The notes under the pieces were generated by a model. The model saw nothing but the letters and a program-made list of their open reading frames with translations. It was not told the DNA's origin and searched no databases. Shown here piece after piece: positions 1-7,567 of a DNA stretch of 64,000 bases. The translations under genes were made by a program, and so were the position numbers. The number at the start of each line of letters is the position of its first letter. Within the stretch, counting starts at the first letter, position 1. Source of the DNA: Thermoplasmatota archaeon (GTDB lineage: Archaea; Thermoplasmatota; Poseidoniia; Poseidoniales; Thalassarchaeaceae); contig JAURCP010000007.1 in NCBI GenBank assembly GCA_030828405.1, forward strand, positions 1 through 64,000, in the 5' to 3' direction.

Positions 1-573
1 CATATTTTTCCACCATTTCAGCAACGGAATGAAGATAATAATACAGATTATAGAAATTAGCGTGAAATTAAGCCAGTTCAATGAACTCTGTATAGATTCT
101 CCGTAAACTCCTATTAAGAATCCTACTGAGCCAAATCTAATACCTCTGCCAAAAAATCCTGCTAATGCAAAAAGGCGTAAGTCCATTTTTCCTGCACCCG
201 CTATCCAAGCTAGCGCTTTGTATGGTATTGGAGATACTGCTGCAATGAATACTCCTAAAGAACCATATTTCTCTATCAAGAAGTTCAATCGGTTAATATT
301 GCTATCACTAACAAAACGCTCCAATAAAGGAATACCTCCATAATACCCTATAGCATAACCAAAAAACGCTCCAAAAACACTACTTAGAGTAGCAACAAGA
401 ACAATTAATGAAATTGCTAGGACGCTATTTGCTTCAATTACCATTGGTATAACTAGAACATCGGGAGGTATTGGTTGGAAGGCGGCCTCAGAGGCAGAAA
501 CTAATGCTAAACCGAATAATCCAAAGCCATCTGCCCAATCGATAAATGGCTGGAAATAATCGCTCGGGCTCAT
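1..573 (-). CDS. DedA/VTT-family membrane protein (3' end beyond window)
   Basis: An open frame of 191 codons runs from an ATG at 573 to the window edge with no stop, so the C-terminus is missing. I translated it by hand. The protein is strongly hydrophobic, with a short N-terminal re-entrant-like segment rich in small residues and proline (FQPIPPDVLV, about residues 31-40), a membrane helix ending in GYAIGYYGG, then SPIPYKALAWIAGAGKM (about residues 112-130), which is the conserved region of DedA/YqaA (SNARE-associated, VTT) proteins. The family is thought to act in lipid flipping or membrane homeostasis; no substrate can be read here. It diverges from the Nob1 gene with a 78-bp shared upstream region. 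Family assignment is fairly safe, function is not. Confidence 0.8.
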   Translation of the reverse strand, partial: MSPSDYFQPFIDWADGFGLFGLALVSASEAAFQPIPPDVLVIPMVIEANSVLAISLIVLVATLSSVFGAFFGYAIGYYGGIPLLERFVSDSNINRLNFLIEKYGSLGVFIAAVSPIPYKALAWIAGAGKMDLRLFALAGFFGRGIRFGSVGFLIGVYGESIQSSLNWLNFTLISIICIIIFIPLLKWWKNM

Positions 574-651
574 ACCACTCAATTGTCTCCCGCAGAACTA
601 TGCGAATGAACATTTTCCGAACAATATCATTTCATTACACCTATTACTGAT

Positions 652-1170
652 ATGTGGGCAACCACTCGCATCGCTGTGACGAATGAGGTCCTAGATACCG
701 CAGCCTTGATTTCTTGGCCTATTGTTAGGCTGAATGGTTGCTATGTTATACCTTCACAAAGGATAGAATTATCTAGAATATATCCGGAAAAAGAGATAAA
801 AATTGATTCTGCCGAATTAATTTGGATTGAACCAGATGAAAAAAGTTTTCAATCCGCCACAAAATTAGCTATTGAGACGGGAGATATGGCTGGATTGTCT
901 GAAATAGATTTAGGAATTCTCGCACTCTCAATCCATCTAAAAAAGACCTTGGTTACAGATGACTATAGATTGCAAAATTTAGCGGAAAAAGCGGGTATAG
1001 ATTGGATTGCTGTAACTACAGATGGGATCACAGAAATATGGAATTGGGAATTGAAATGTATAGCTTGCAAAAAGATATTTCCACAACCAGAAAAACCCAA
1101 TCTGAAAAAAGCGGACTGGGGTCGATGTGAAGATTGTGGCTCCAAACTTAAATTGAAGAAAATTAGATAA
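652..1170 (+). CDS. nob1: Endoribonuclease Nob1 (PIN domain plus zinc ribbon)
   Basis: Nob1 cleaves the 3' end of precursor 16S rRNA in late small-subunit maturation. The N-terminal PIN domain carries its acidic residues in LDTAALI (D15), GLSEIDLGILAL (E84, D86) and VTDDYRL (D103, D104). A C-terminal zinc ribbon follows with C136, C139, C159 and C162. Length (172 aa) is typical of archaeal Nob1. The ATG at 652 is used; a GTG at 676, closer to the usual VLDTAAL start, is an alternative. It diverges from the DedA gene and its stop abuts the convergent TatA gene. Confidence 0.92.
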   Translation: MWATTRIAVTNEVLDTAALISWPIVRLNGCYVIPSQRIELSRIYPEKEIKIDSAELIWIEPDEKSFQSATKLAIETGDMAGLSEIDLGILALSIHLKKTLVTDDYRLQNLAEKAGIDWIAVTTDGITEIWNWELKCIACKKIFPQPEKPNLKKADWGRCEDCGSKLKLKKIR

Positions 1171-1377
1171 TTACTCTGATTCGTCAAGATGTTCCTTAGT
1201 CATTCCACCACGATCCATATCTTCTCCAGCAATTGACATACCCTCTTGCAGACCTCTCTGAAACTCACCCTTTGCGCGGCCAGCATTTCTAGCTAGCTCA
1301 GGTATCTTTTTTGCTCCGAACATGATTGCAAGCATTATTACAAGAATTACAATTTCTTGAGTTCCTAAGATTCCCAT
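1171..1377 (-). CDS. tatA: Sec-independent translocase component TatA/E
   Basis: This 68-residue protein has the classical TatA layout: one short N-terminal membrane helix (about residues 6-20), the FG hinge at 20-21, an amphipathic helix (KKIPELARNAGRAKGEF) and an acidic tail ending DESE. TatA forms the pore-like assembly of the twin-arginine pathway that exports folded proteins. No TatC lies in this window. The start is the ATG at 1377. It stands next to, but is not obviously co-regulated with, the MoaD-like gene 50 bp upstream on the same strand. Confidence 0.92.
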   Translation of the reverse strand: MGILGTQEIVILVIMLAIMFGAKKIPELARNAGRAKGEFQRGLQEGMSIAGEDMDRGGMTKEHLDESE

Positions 1378-1427
1378 GTTAATCCTGAGGAGGTTGTAAC
1401 CTTCAAAGGCTTCGGCGAAAAATCCTC

Positions 1428-1694
1428 TTAACCCCCGGAAACTGGTGGTAAAAAGGCAATTTCTGATGAGTCGTGTACTTCCGTGTCAAAATCTACACCG
1501 ATATCTCCGTCCAATGCGACTATGAGCCCATCAGAAACCATAGATTTCAAATCAAATCGTTCGATTATTTGATTAATAGTCGTCCCATAAAGTAAAGATA
1601 ATTCTATAGTTCGCTGATTTAATTTCTCAGCCAATGGTCCAAAAAATAACAGCTTAACTTTAATTGCTCCCTCAATGGGTTCTTCTTTCTCCAC
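1428..1694 (-). CDS. MoaD/SAMP-type ubiquitin-like protein
   Basis: An 88-residue beta-grasp protein that ends PPVSGG, the di-glycine terminus that is adenylated and thiocarboxylated in MoaD and in archaeal SAMP modifiers. The core KVKLLFFGPLAEKL and IAFLPPVSGG match molybdopterin-synthase small subunits, so MoaD is the first choice. A SAMP1-like role in protein conjugation or tRNA thiolation is equally possible from sequence alone. No MoaE, MoeB or other molybdopterin gene is in the window. A second small di-glycine protein lies at 26245-26445. Confidence 0.82.
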   Translation of the reverse strand: MEKEEPIEGAIKVKLLFFGPLAEKLNQRTIELSLLYGTTINQIIERFDLKSMVSDGLIVALDGDIGVDFDTEVHDSSEIAFLPPVSGG

Positions 1695-1807
1695 AATACT
1701 CGGAGCAGTATCTTACCAATCAATCCATCTATTATTGATTGTTAATATTATAAATAATTCATAGTAAATTAACAACAATTCATACGTATAACATTGCTCG
1801 TTGGTAT

Positions 1808-2488
1808 ATGAGTGAAGTGGAAGCGGTTGTCTTTGATTGTGACGGAGTATTAGTAGATATTACTTCATCTTGGCAACAAATACACAACTACTTTGGTACA
1901 AATAATAAAGAAAATCTAGCGAAATTTCTCGAAAAAGAGATTACAGATGATGAGTTTATGGAATTAGATGTCAAATTATGGTTAGATATTCAAGAAAAAA
2001 TCCATATGGATGAAATAATGAGATGTTTTTCTGGTGTGAAATTAATGAAAGGAGCAAGAGAAGTAATTACTGAACTCAAAAAGAGAGGAATTTATGTAGC
2101 AATTGTTTCATCAGGCGTGGCAAGATTTATTGGTTCAATTGCGCATATTTTGAAAGTAGATGATTGGGCTGCAAATGACTTCGCATGGGATGAAGAGGGT
2201 TATCTATCAGGTCCAAAAACTGCAATGGTAGATTCTCATGATAAGGGGGCAATGGTAGATAAATTGCTAAGGATTAATGGCTTTCGAGCAAGTAAAATAT
2301 GGACTGTAGGTGACTCAGGCACGGATTTGTCTATGCAAATACCAGATTCCAATTTCATAGGGTTCAATCCGGCTAGAGAAAGATCGATGAATGAATTTAC
2401 CAAAGCAAATGTACCAGTAATCATAGAAAAAGATTTGACGAAAATTTGGAACATTATTTTTTCAGAGGATTTTCCTAAAGATGATTAA
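1808..2488 (+). CDS. HAD-family phosphatase, SerB-like (probable phosphoserine phosphatase)
   Basis: All four HAD motifs are visible: motif I FDCDGVL (nucleophile D10, D12), motif II serine in IVSSGVARF (S101/S102), a motif III lysine (K146 region) and motif IV VGDSGTDLSM (D169, D173). The helical cap between motifs I and II matches archaeal phosphoserine phosphatase-like HADs. The likely reaction is O-phosphoserine to serine. SerC (31070-32164) and a SerK-like protein (7087-7494) in the same window make a phosphoserine role attractive, but the genes are not clustered. An AT-rich stretch with TTATAAAT (about 1748) upstream could be its TATA box. Its last 4 bp overlap the convergent DP1 gene. 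Confidence 0.78.
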   Translation: MSEVEAVVFDCDGVLVDITSSWQQIHNYFGTNNKENLAKFLEKEITDDEFMELDVKLWLDIQEKIHMDEIMRCFSGVKLMKGAREVITELKKRGIYVAIVSSGVARFIGSIAHILKVDDWAANDFAWDEEGYLSGPKTAMVDSHDKGAMVDKLLRINGFRASKIWTVGDSGTDLSMQIPDSNFIGFNPARERSMNEFTKANVPVIIEKDLTKIWNIIFSEDFPKDD

Positions 2489-4107
2489 GCAAATGGTATT
2501 GATGCTGAAGCATGCGTATGTAAATTAATTACTGTCAATATACATGGTTTAGGTTGGAAACCTAGCATTCTCTGATAATCAGTCTGATCTTGCCACGTAG
2601 AACTATGGACAATAGTGGTTCCTTTATGGTCCCCCACATATTGCCCATGAACATGCCCAGTAACGAAAATATCAGGTATAGTTCCAATTACCATACTATC
2701 TTCGGGCTCAGGAGATAATGGGGTTTTCCCGCCCCAAGAGGGGGCCAGGTGTCTCCTTTCAAGCATTGAACGCATTGCCATCTCAGGTTTAGCGTATGTT
2801 ACAGATCTAAGACCCGCAACAAAGTCATCGATACTTTTTCCATGATATGAAAGAATTCTTACTCCGTGAAGGCTGAAATCACAAGGATTACCCACGAAAA
2901 CAGTGTCTGAATAGTCTTGTTGTACTTCAGGGTCAAGAGCAGGTTGAGGTTCAGCAGGGCGTACTGCATCGTGATTCCCTGGAAGAATTATGACATCTAC
3001 CCAATCTGGAAGGTCACTTAGAAGAGTTGCAAGAGCGCCATACTGTTTGAATAAATCCGTGATTGCTAGATGCCTGTCTTGTCCAGGATATATACCTACA
3101 CCATCAACACCGTCTCCACTTAAGACAAAATATTTGATAGTCTTAGCTAATGGATCTGTTTTGAACCAATTAATCATTTTCTCCCATTGAGGTTCGAGGA
3201 ATGTCTTGCTACCTACATGAACATCAGAGAGAAAAGCCGCGGACACCGATTCATCGATACTTGCAGTATTTTTAGCTCTACGAGGTAAAGGAGGGAAATG
3301 AATATTTGAAATAATGAATAAGTCTGTTCTATCGCCGATAAAAAATCCACTTACTCCTACCACATCATCATTCATCAATCCATCAAGAGCTGCATGTAAT
3401 GGGTTGGCGCCTGTTGGGGGTTTCAAGAGGCATTGTATCTGAGTGGTTTCATCTTCTAATAGAAACATCAGATTTCCAGATTTAGCCCAGCGAGGCTCAC
3501 TAACTAATCCTACTATAGTAATCTCATATTCATTAGAAGAATAACGTTGACGGTTTCTATAAGCCTCTGCATTGGAAATTGGCCGCCTCGGAAGTGAACG
3601 TCCCTCTATCATCAAATTGCGAATCTGACTTAATCTACTATTGAAAAATGATTTGATATCTGATAATTTACCTTCGGTAACTGAATTACCAGTAATATCA
3701 AAATGTATTTCAATCTCTGAATCAATATCTTTAGCTAACATTGGAAAATCTTCAAGGCTGTAATGGGATAAACCATGAGGTCTAGGTGCTGGAGAAATTT
3801 CATTAATAGAGATCGGTGCAATCACTCTACCAATTGGTGAAGGATTATCAGGAGTAGGGAGAGTGACTTGTGCCTTCTTTAAAATGTTTTGAGATTCTTC
3901 AGATTTAAGCTGATCAATTGAAACTAAAGATAATAATTGATCTATTGATTGAGAGGTTAGAAGTTGAACATTGGATGCACGAGCAGCCTCAATTAAGGGG
4001 TTAATGTCAAGTAATTGTTCAATCTTGTCCTTAGCATCTAATCCCATAACAAGAAGTCCTGCTGCACTCAACATTTTCTGTTGTTGCGCCCAATCACCGG
4101 ATGCCAT
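2485..4107 (-). CDS. polB: DNA polymerase D small subunit DP1
   Basis: DP1 is the small subunit of the euryarchaeal replicative polymerase PolD and carries a Mre11-like 3'-5' exonuclease. The C-terminal half shows the calcineurin-like metal motifs in order: SDVHVGS, SGDGVDG, LPGNHD, SYHGKS and VTGHVHGQ. Upstream lies an OB-fold-like region (ITIVGLVSEPRW, about residues 195-270), and the N-terminus is a helical, low-conservation region. About 540 residues is normal for the family. I use the ATG at 4107; a GTG at 4116 is three codons upstream. The catalytic DP2 subunit is not in this window. Confidence 0.95.
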   Translation of the reverse strand: MASGDWAQQQKMLSAAGLLVMGLDAKDKIEQLLDINPLIEAARASNVQLLTSQSIDQLLSLVSIDQLKSEESQNILKKAQVTLPTPDNPSPIGRVIAPISINEISPAPRPHGLSHYSLEDFPMLAKDIDSEIEIHFDITGNSVTEGKLSDIKSFFNSRLSQIRNLMIEGRSLPRRPISNAEAYRNRQRYSSNEYEITIVGLVSEPRWAKSGNLMFLLEDETTQIQCLLKPPTGANPLHAALDGLMNDDVVGVSGFFIGDRTDLFIISNIHFPPLPRRAKNTASIDESVSAAFLSDVHVGSKTFLEPQWEKMINWFKTDPLAKTIKYFVLSGDGVDGVGIYPGQDRHLAITDLFKQYGALATLLSDLPDWVDVIILPGNHDAVRPAEPQPALDPEVQQDYSDTVFVGNPCDFSLHGVRILSYHGKSIDDFVAGLRSVTYAKPEMAMRSMLERRHLAPSWGGKTPLSPEPEDSMVIGTIPDIFVTGHVHGQYVGDHKGTTIVHSSTWQDQTDYQRMLGFQPKPCILTVINLHTHASASIPFA

Positions 4108-4156
4108 ACAACTCACGTCAGGTACGTACGCTCATGATAATATCGCTACAACAGAG

Positions 4157-4840
4157 TCATTCATCCCAATCTGTTAGAGATGCTAAATCCACTTTCTGTA
4201 TCTCTTCAGCTACAGTAGTATCTTCAACTTCCCACGTCATACTTCCTTCCCATTGTTCAGAAGCAGGATCCATCTGAGAAATATCGGATTCAGATTCATC
4301 AGTTTCATCTAAAATTTCTGTTTCTCCATCTTGTTCTTCTAACCTATCTAATGTTTCTAGAGCTAACCTTAGAGCAAAAACTGCAAAAGAACGCTTATTA
4401 TCCAACCTGTCGTTTTCGCCAAAATCCATTCTTCTTACAAGAAAATAGTCTTGGGCTATAACTGCTACATGCACCCTACCAACCTCCTTGTCTGAGGTTG
4501 AGCCACCGGGACCCGCAATCCCTGTAATAGCAATAGCTACATCAGACCCCGATTGATACCTTGCACCTTTAGCCATTTGAACAGCGACTTCATGGGAAAC
4601 TGCCCCCGCCTCGCCCTCATCAAATGCAGATTTTTGCACCCCTAATTCCCTCATTTTGGCTTCATTGGAATATACTACCCAACCCTGATTAAACCACTGA
4701 GTAGCACCCGAAATATCAGTAATCAATGAAGCGAGTAATCCGCCTGTGCATGATTCTGCTGTGGAAACCGTCCAGCCCTTCTTTCTTAGGCGCCTAGTCA
4801 TTCGAGATGCTAGTCCCGCGGTCTCTTCTACCACATACAT
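4157..4840 (-). CDS. CinA C-terminal-domain protein (nicotinamide-nucleotide amidase type) with acidic tail
   Basis: Residues 1-170 are a CinA/PncC domain: STAESCTGGLLASLITDISG, the tract WVVYSNEAKMRELGV, EGAVSHEVAVQMAKGAR and AITGIAGPGGSTSDKEVG. Family members deamidate NMN to nicotinate mononucleotide in pyridine-nucleotide recycling. The protein lacks the N-terminal competence/pyrophosphatase domain of full CinA. Unusually it carries a C-terminal extension of about 55 residues that is very acidic (EEQDGETEILDETDESESD and onward), which is not part of the enzyme fold. It lies downstream of nothing obvious; the DP1 gene follows 49 bp later on the same strand. Confidence 0.86.
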   Translation of the reverse strand: MYVVEETAGLASRMTRRLRKKGWTVSTAESCTGGLLASLITDISGATQWFNQGWVVYSNEAKMRELGVQKSAFDEGEAGAVSHEVAVQMAKGARYQSGSDVAIAITGIAGPGGSTSDKEVGRVHVAVIAQDYFLVRRMDFGENDRLDNKRSFAVFALRLALETLDRLEEQDGETEILDETDESESDISQMDPASEQWEGSMTWEVEDTTVAEEIQKVDLASLTDWDE

Positions 4841-4891
4841 CCCTAATGGTAATCCTTCTTGATTGTTTACACCTAATCTTGGAGATTAAAG

Positions 4892-4967
4892 TGGTGGGCC
4901 CGGCAGGAATTGAACCTGCGATCTTCGCTTTGTAAGAGCAACGTCATAACCCCTAGACCACGGGCCC
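4892..4967 (-). tRNA. tRNA-Val (anticodon TAC)
   Basis: Read on the minus strand, a full cloverleaf forms: acceptor GGGCCCG paired with CGGGCCC, D arm GTCTAGGGGTTATGAC, anticodon stem TTGCT/AGCGA with loop CTTACAA giving anticodon TAC, variable AGATC, T stem GCAGG/CCTGC with loop TTCAATT. Discriminator is A (4895), and CCA is encoded at 4894-4892. There is no intron. Confidence 0.95.
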
Positions 4968-5035
4968 CACATGAGAGTCGGGCAGCGTCGCATTCAAATG
5001 ATTGGCGGTCGAAGCATCTGTTAGAGAGTGCTTGT

Positions 5036-6028
5036 TTGAAAGATATTGAGGGACTAATAATAAGTCTAGAAAAAAATGGTTTCCCAATGGGAAATTATCT
5101 GAAAAAAGCCTTAAAAAGTATAAAAATTGAAGATTTTATAACATCGGGTTATGAAGATTTTTACCGAGATAATCCAGTTGAATTTATGAAAACTAGTAAA
5201 GGAATTATAAAAAATATTTCTGCACCACATATGTTAGCAATTTTACTCCATCATTTGGAAATAAAAAAGGGACAAAAAATTCTTCTAGTTGGAGCGAAAG
5301 GAGGTTATCTGGCGGCTATTTTAGATCAGGTTCTTGGTGAAGAAGGAATTATTACAATAATTGAGCCTCATGATGAGATTCTTGAGCATACAAGAAGAAC
5401 TTTAGAAAACTATGAATCAAGAGGAATTATTCGTGTTCTTTCGATCATTGATTTTGATTTCTATGAAGATTCGGGTAAGGAATTTGATCGAGTTTTGATT
5501 ACTGGAGCAGTAAGAGAAATACCTGATTTTCTAAATTATAATTCACAAGAAGGTTCATTCATATTAGGGCCATTTGGAGGGAATATTCAGCAAAGACTTC
5601 TCAAAAAAGAAAAACAATCTGGAGAATGGTTAGATACAGACTTAGGAGGGGTGGTTTTTTCCCCTATGGATACAAGATTTTCTGAACGAAATCCATTAGA
5701 CCCCATAGTTCTTGCAGAGGGGCTCGAAGATTCGTTTTCATTAATCTCTGAAATAATAGAAATTGATGAAGAAACATTTCAAGGAATTGAGCAATTAATT
5801 CAATCTCTAAGAGAGTTACCTAGAGATATCCCTTCTATTAGTGAAGACTCTTCAGATGAAGAGATAATGGAAAATCCAGTAATGGACTTAATGATGTCAG
5901 AAATGGAGAGATTAGCGCCTATTTGGCCTTTTATCGAACACTTTATGTCAATTGAAATAGTAGATATCTTCAACTCAGAAGATGATAATTCATTCACTAG
6001 TGGAGGACATGAAGACCTAGTCCCCTGA
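5036..6028 (+). CDS. PCMT-like SAM-dependent methyltransferase
   Basis: The central part matches protein-L-isoaspartate O-methyltransferase: ISAPHMLAILLHHLEI, then the SAM loop KILLVGAKGGYLAAIL and a second motif ITIIEPHDEILE, followed by FDRVLITGAVREIP and GPFGG. The SAM loop is GAKGG rather than the usual GTGSG, and a C-terminal region of about 140 residues is rich in Glu and Ser and unlike PCMT. The substrate may therefore differ. The open frame extends back into the tRNA-Val gene, which cannot be coding; the TTG at 5036 restores the N-terminal helix typical of the family, and the ATG at 5087 is a shorter alternative. Confidence 0.7.
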   Translation: MKDIEGLIISLEKNGFPMGNYLKKALKSIKIEDFITSGYEDFYRDNPVEFMKTSKGIIKNISAPHMLAILLHHLEIKKGQKILLVGAKGGYLAAILDQVLGEEGIITIIEPHDEILEHTRRTLENYESRGIIRVLSIIDFDFYEDSGKEFDRVLITGAVREIPDFLNYNSQEGSFILGPFGGNIQQRLLKKEKQSGEWLDTDLGGVVFSPMDTRFSERNPLDPIVLAEGLEDSFSLISEIIEIDEETFQGIEQLIQSLRELPRDIPSISEDSSDEEIMENPVMDLMMSEMERLAPIWPFIEHFMSIEIVDIFNSEDDNSFTSGGHEDLVP

Positions 6029-6047
6029 TAGGAGTATTCTTGCACTA

Positions 6048-7079
6048 ATGGCTAGTGGGAGTTATGTGCTGAAAGCGACTGTAAGGCAGTTGAACAATAA
6101 AGATGTTCGATTGAGGAGAAGGGCAGTAAGGAAGTTATTCGAACTTGATGACCCAACAGCAATAGATGCTTTCATTCCTTTACTGAAAGACCCTGATGAA
6201 TGGTTTAGAGGAAAGGCGCTAATGGCTATACAAAGATGGGCCTCAATGAAAGACCTAGATTTAGCAGAAGATCTTTCAGACTCAGAAAAATCTGAAGAGA
6301 GGATTTTGGCTTGTAGAATCGCACCTAAAGTTGGGAAATCAAGTGAGAGAATACTAAAAAAAATGTTGTACGATGAGGATAATCTAGTCAAACAAAATGC
6401 TTGGAAAAATATTCTTGATTTAAATGATGATTATGTTGAAGAGGCGATGAAGAATGTGGATGTAGGTATTCGAGTATTAGCTGTTGAAAAATTACAATTA
6501 ATGAACGGGATTGATAATGATTTCATAAAAAAAATCTTTGATGATGAATCAAGTAGAATAAGGAAAAAAGCAATTAATCTATTAAAATCTAAACCTGAAT
6601 TATACTCTTCTGGAGAATTTGATAATGTAATAGTTAAAATTGCAGAGAATGATAGTAATATCCAAATTGATGCATTAATAATGCTAATAGAATCAGGACA
6701 GAGAAATGAATTATTTAGTCAAAAGATACCTTTATGGTTAGAAAATGATGATCCTAAAATGATTAAATTAATAGTAGAATCAATAGAGAATAAAGATTGG
6801 AAAGAAATTGATTGGCTGATTAATATAATCATGAGTTCGTCTAATGATAAGTTGATTTCTAGAGTCTTGAGGAGGAAAAAATCAATTGAGGCGGATAAAT
6901 ATCGAAAAGAAATTCTTCTTGATGGAGATAGAAACGCGATAGTTAGATCAAGAATTATAGAAGACTTATTCGGGAAAAAACAGGATGAAGAAATAACAAA
7001 AATTATCCAAGATTTGGAAAATAATCAAAATAAATCAATATCTGAAACTGCTAAGATGTACTGGAAAAGTATATCCTAA
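6048..7079 (+). CDS. HEAT-repeat protein
   Basis: A 343-residue all-helical protein. The first third has clear HEAT repeats: VRLRRRAVRKLFELDDPTAI, then LLKDPDEWFRGKALMAIQRW, then LLVKQNAWKNILDL-type units; later repeats are more diverged and Lys/Asn/Ile-rich. Such proteins are scaffolds for protein or nucleic-acid contacts. No signal peptide, membrane helix or catalytic motif is visible, so it is probably cytoplasmic. It starts 19 bp after the PCMT-like gene and is likely co-transcribed with it. Partner unknown. Confidence 0.72.
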   Translation: MASGSYVLKATVRQLNNKDVRLRRRAVRKLFELDDPTAIDAFIPLLKDPDEWFRGKALMAIQRWASMKDLDLAEDLSDSEKSEERILACRIAPKVGKSSERILKKMLYDEDNLVKQNAWKNILDLNDDYVEEAMKNVDVGIRVLAVEKLQLMNGIDNDFIKKIFDDESSRIRKKAINLLKSKPELYSSGEFDNVIVKIAENDSNIQIDALIMLIESGQRNELFSQKIPLWLENDDPKMIKLIVESIENKDWKEIDWLINIIMSSSNDKLISRVLRRKKSIEADKYRKEILLDGDRNAIVRSRIIEDLFGKKQDEEITKIIQDLENNQNKSISETAKMYWKSIS

Positions 7080-7086
7080 TTTATAT

Positions 7087-7494
7087 TTAAATTGCTGGAA
7101 GCATCAATCTTGAAAGTGGAACTGCTATAGGTGGAAGATGATCAGATAAACGATGCCTGCTGGTTTTAGGAGAGAATAAATTACCAGACAATGCGGCATC
7201 TATTACTTCTTGTTTAGTAATAGAATCTCGGCCACAATTAGGCCAAACATCTAATTCGATTAAATCATCTTCTAGATAATCGATAAACACACACGGTACA
7301 CAACTTAATTCAAGCCTTTTGGCAACATGATATCTATGATGGCCATCTAGTATAGTCCCAGTAGACCTATCTAATAACAAGGGCTTCGTATAGGCATTCC
7401 ATCTATGAGTCATTTTTTCAAGTTGATCTACTTTTTTTGGTAATATTTGCTCATGGGGTCTGAGAATCTCTAAAGGGACTAATTCGACCTTCAT
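7087..7494 (-). CDS. SerK-like ParB/sulfiredoxin-fold protein (free serine kinase family), short form
   Basis: The 135-residue protein carries the landmarks of the Thermococcus free serine kinase SerK as I recall it: the N-terminal LRPHEQ (glutamate E15, equivalent to the proposed catalytic base), the phosphate-binding DGHHRY, and the C-terminal SPKTSRH. SerK makes O-phosphoserine from serine and ADP for cysteine synthesis. Compared with SerK (about 240 residues) a central segment of roughly 100 residues is absent, so activity is not certain; a plain ParB-like role is the alternative. It is convergent with the HEAT gene and divergent from the CCA enzyme. Confidence 0.66.
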   Translation of the reverse strand: MKVELVPLEILRPHEQILPKKVDQLEKMTHRWNAYTKPLLLDRSTGTILDGHHRYHVAKRLELSCVPCVFIDYLEDDLIELDVWPNCGRDSITKQEVIDAALSGNLFSPKTSRHRLSDHLPPIAVPLSRLMLPAI

Positions 7495-7567
7495 GAAAGT
7501 CCGAGAAGCACATTACTGTTAGTTTTGATGCCGAAGATATGATGTTTAGTTGCATTTACGGAGATAC

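Noticed and set aside
4910-5035. N-terminal extension of the PCMT-like frame into the tRNA-Val gene
   Set aside because: The region is the tRNA on the other strand; encoded residues have no family similarity.
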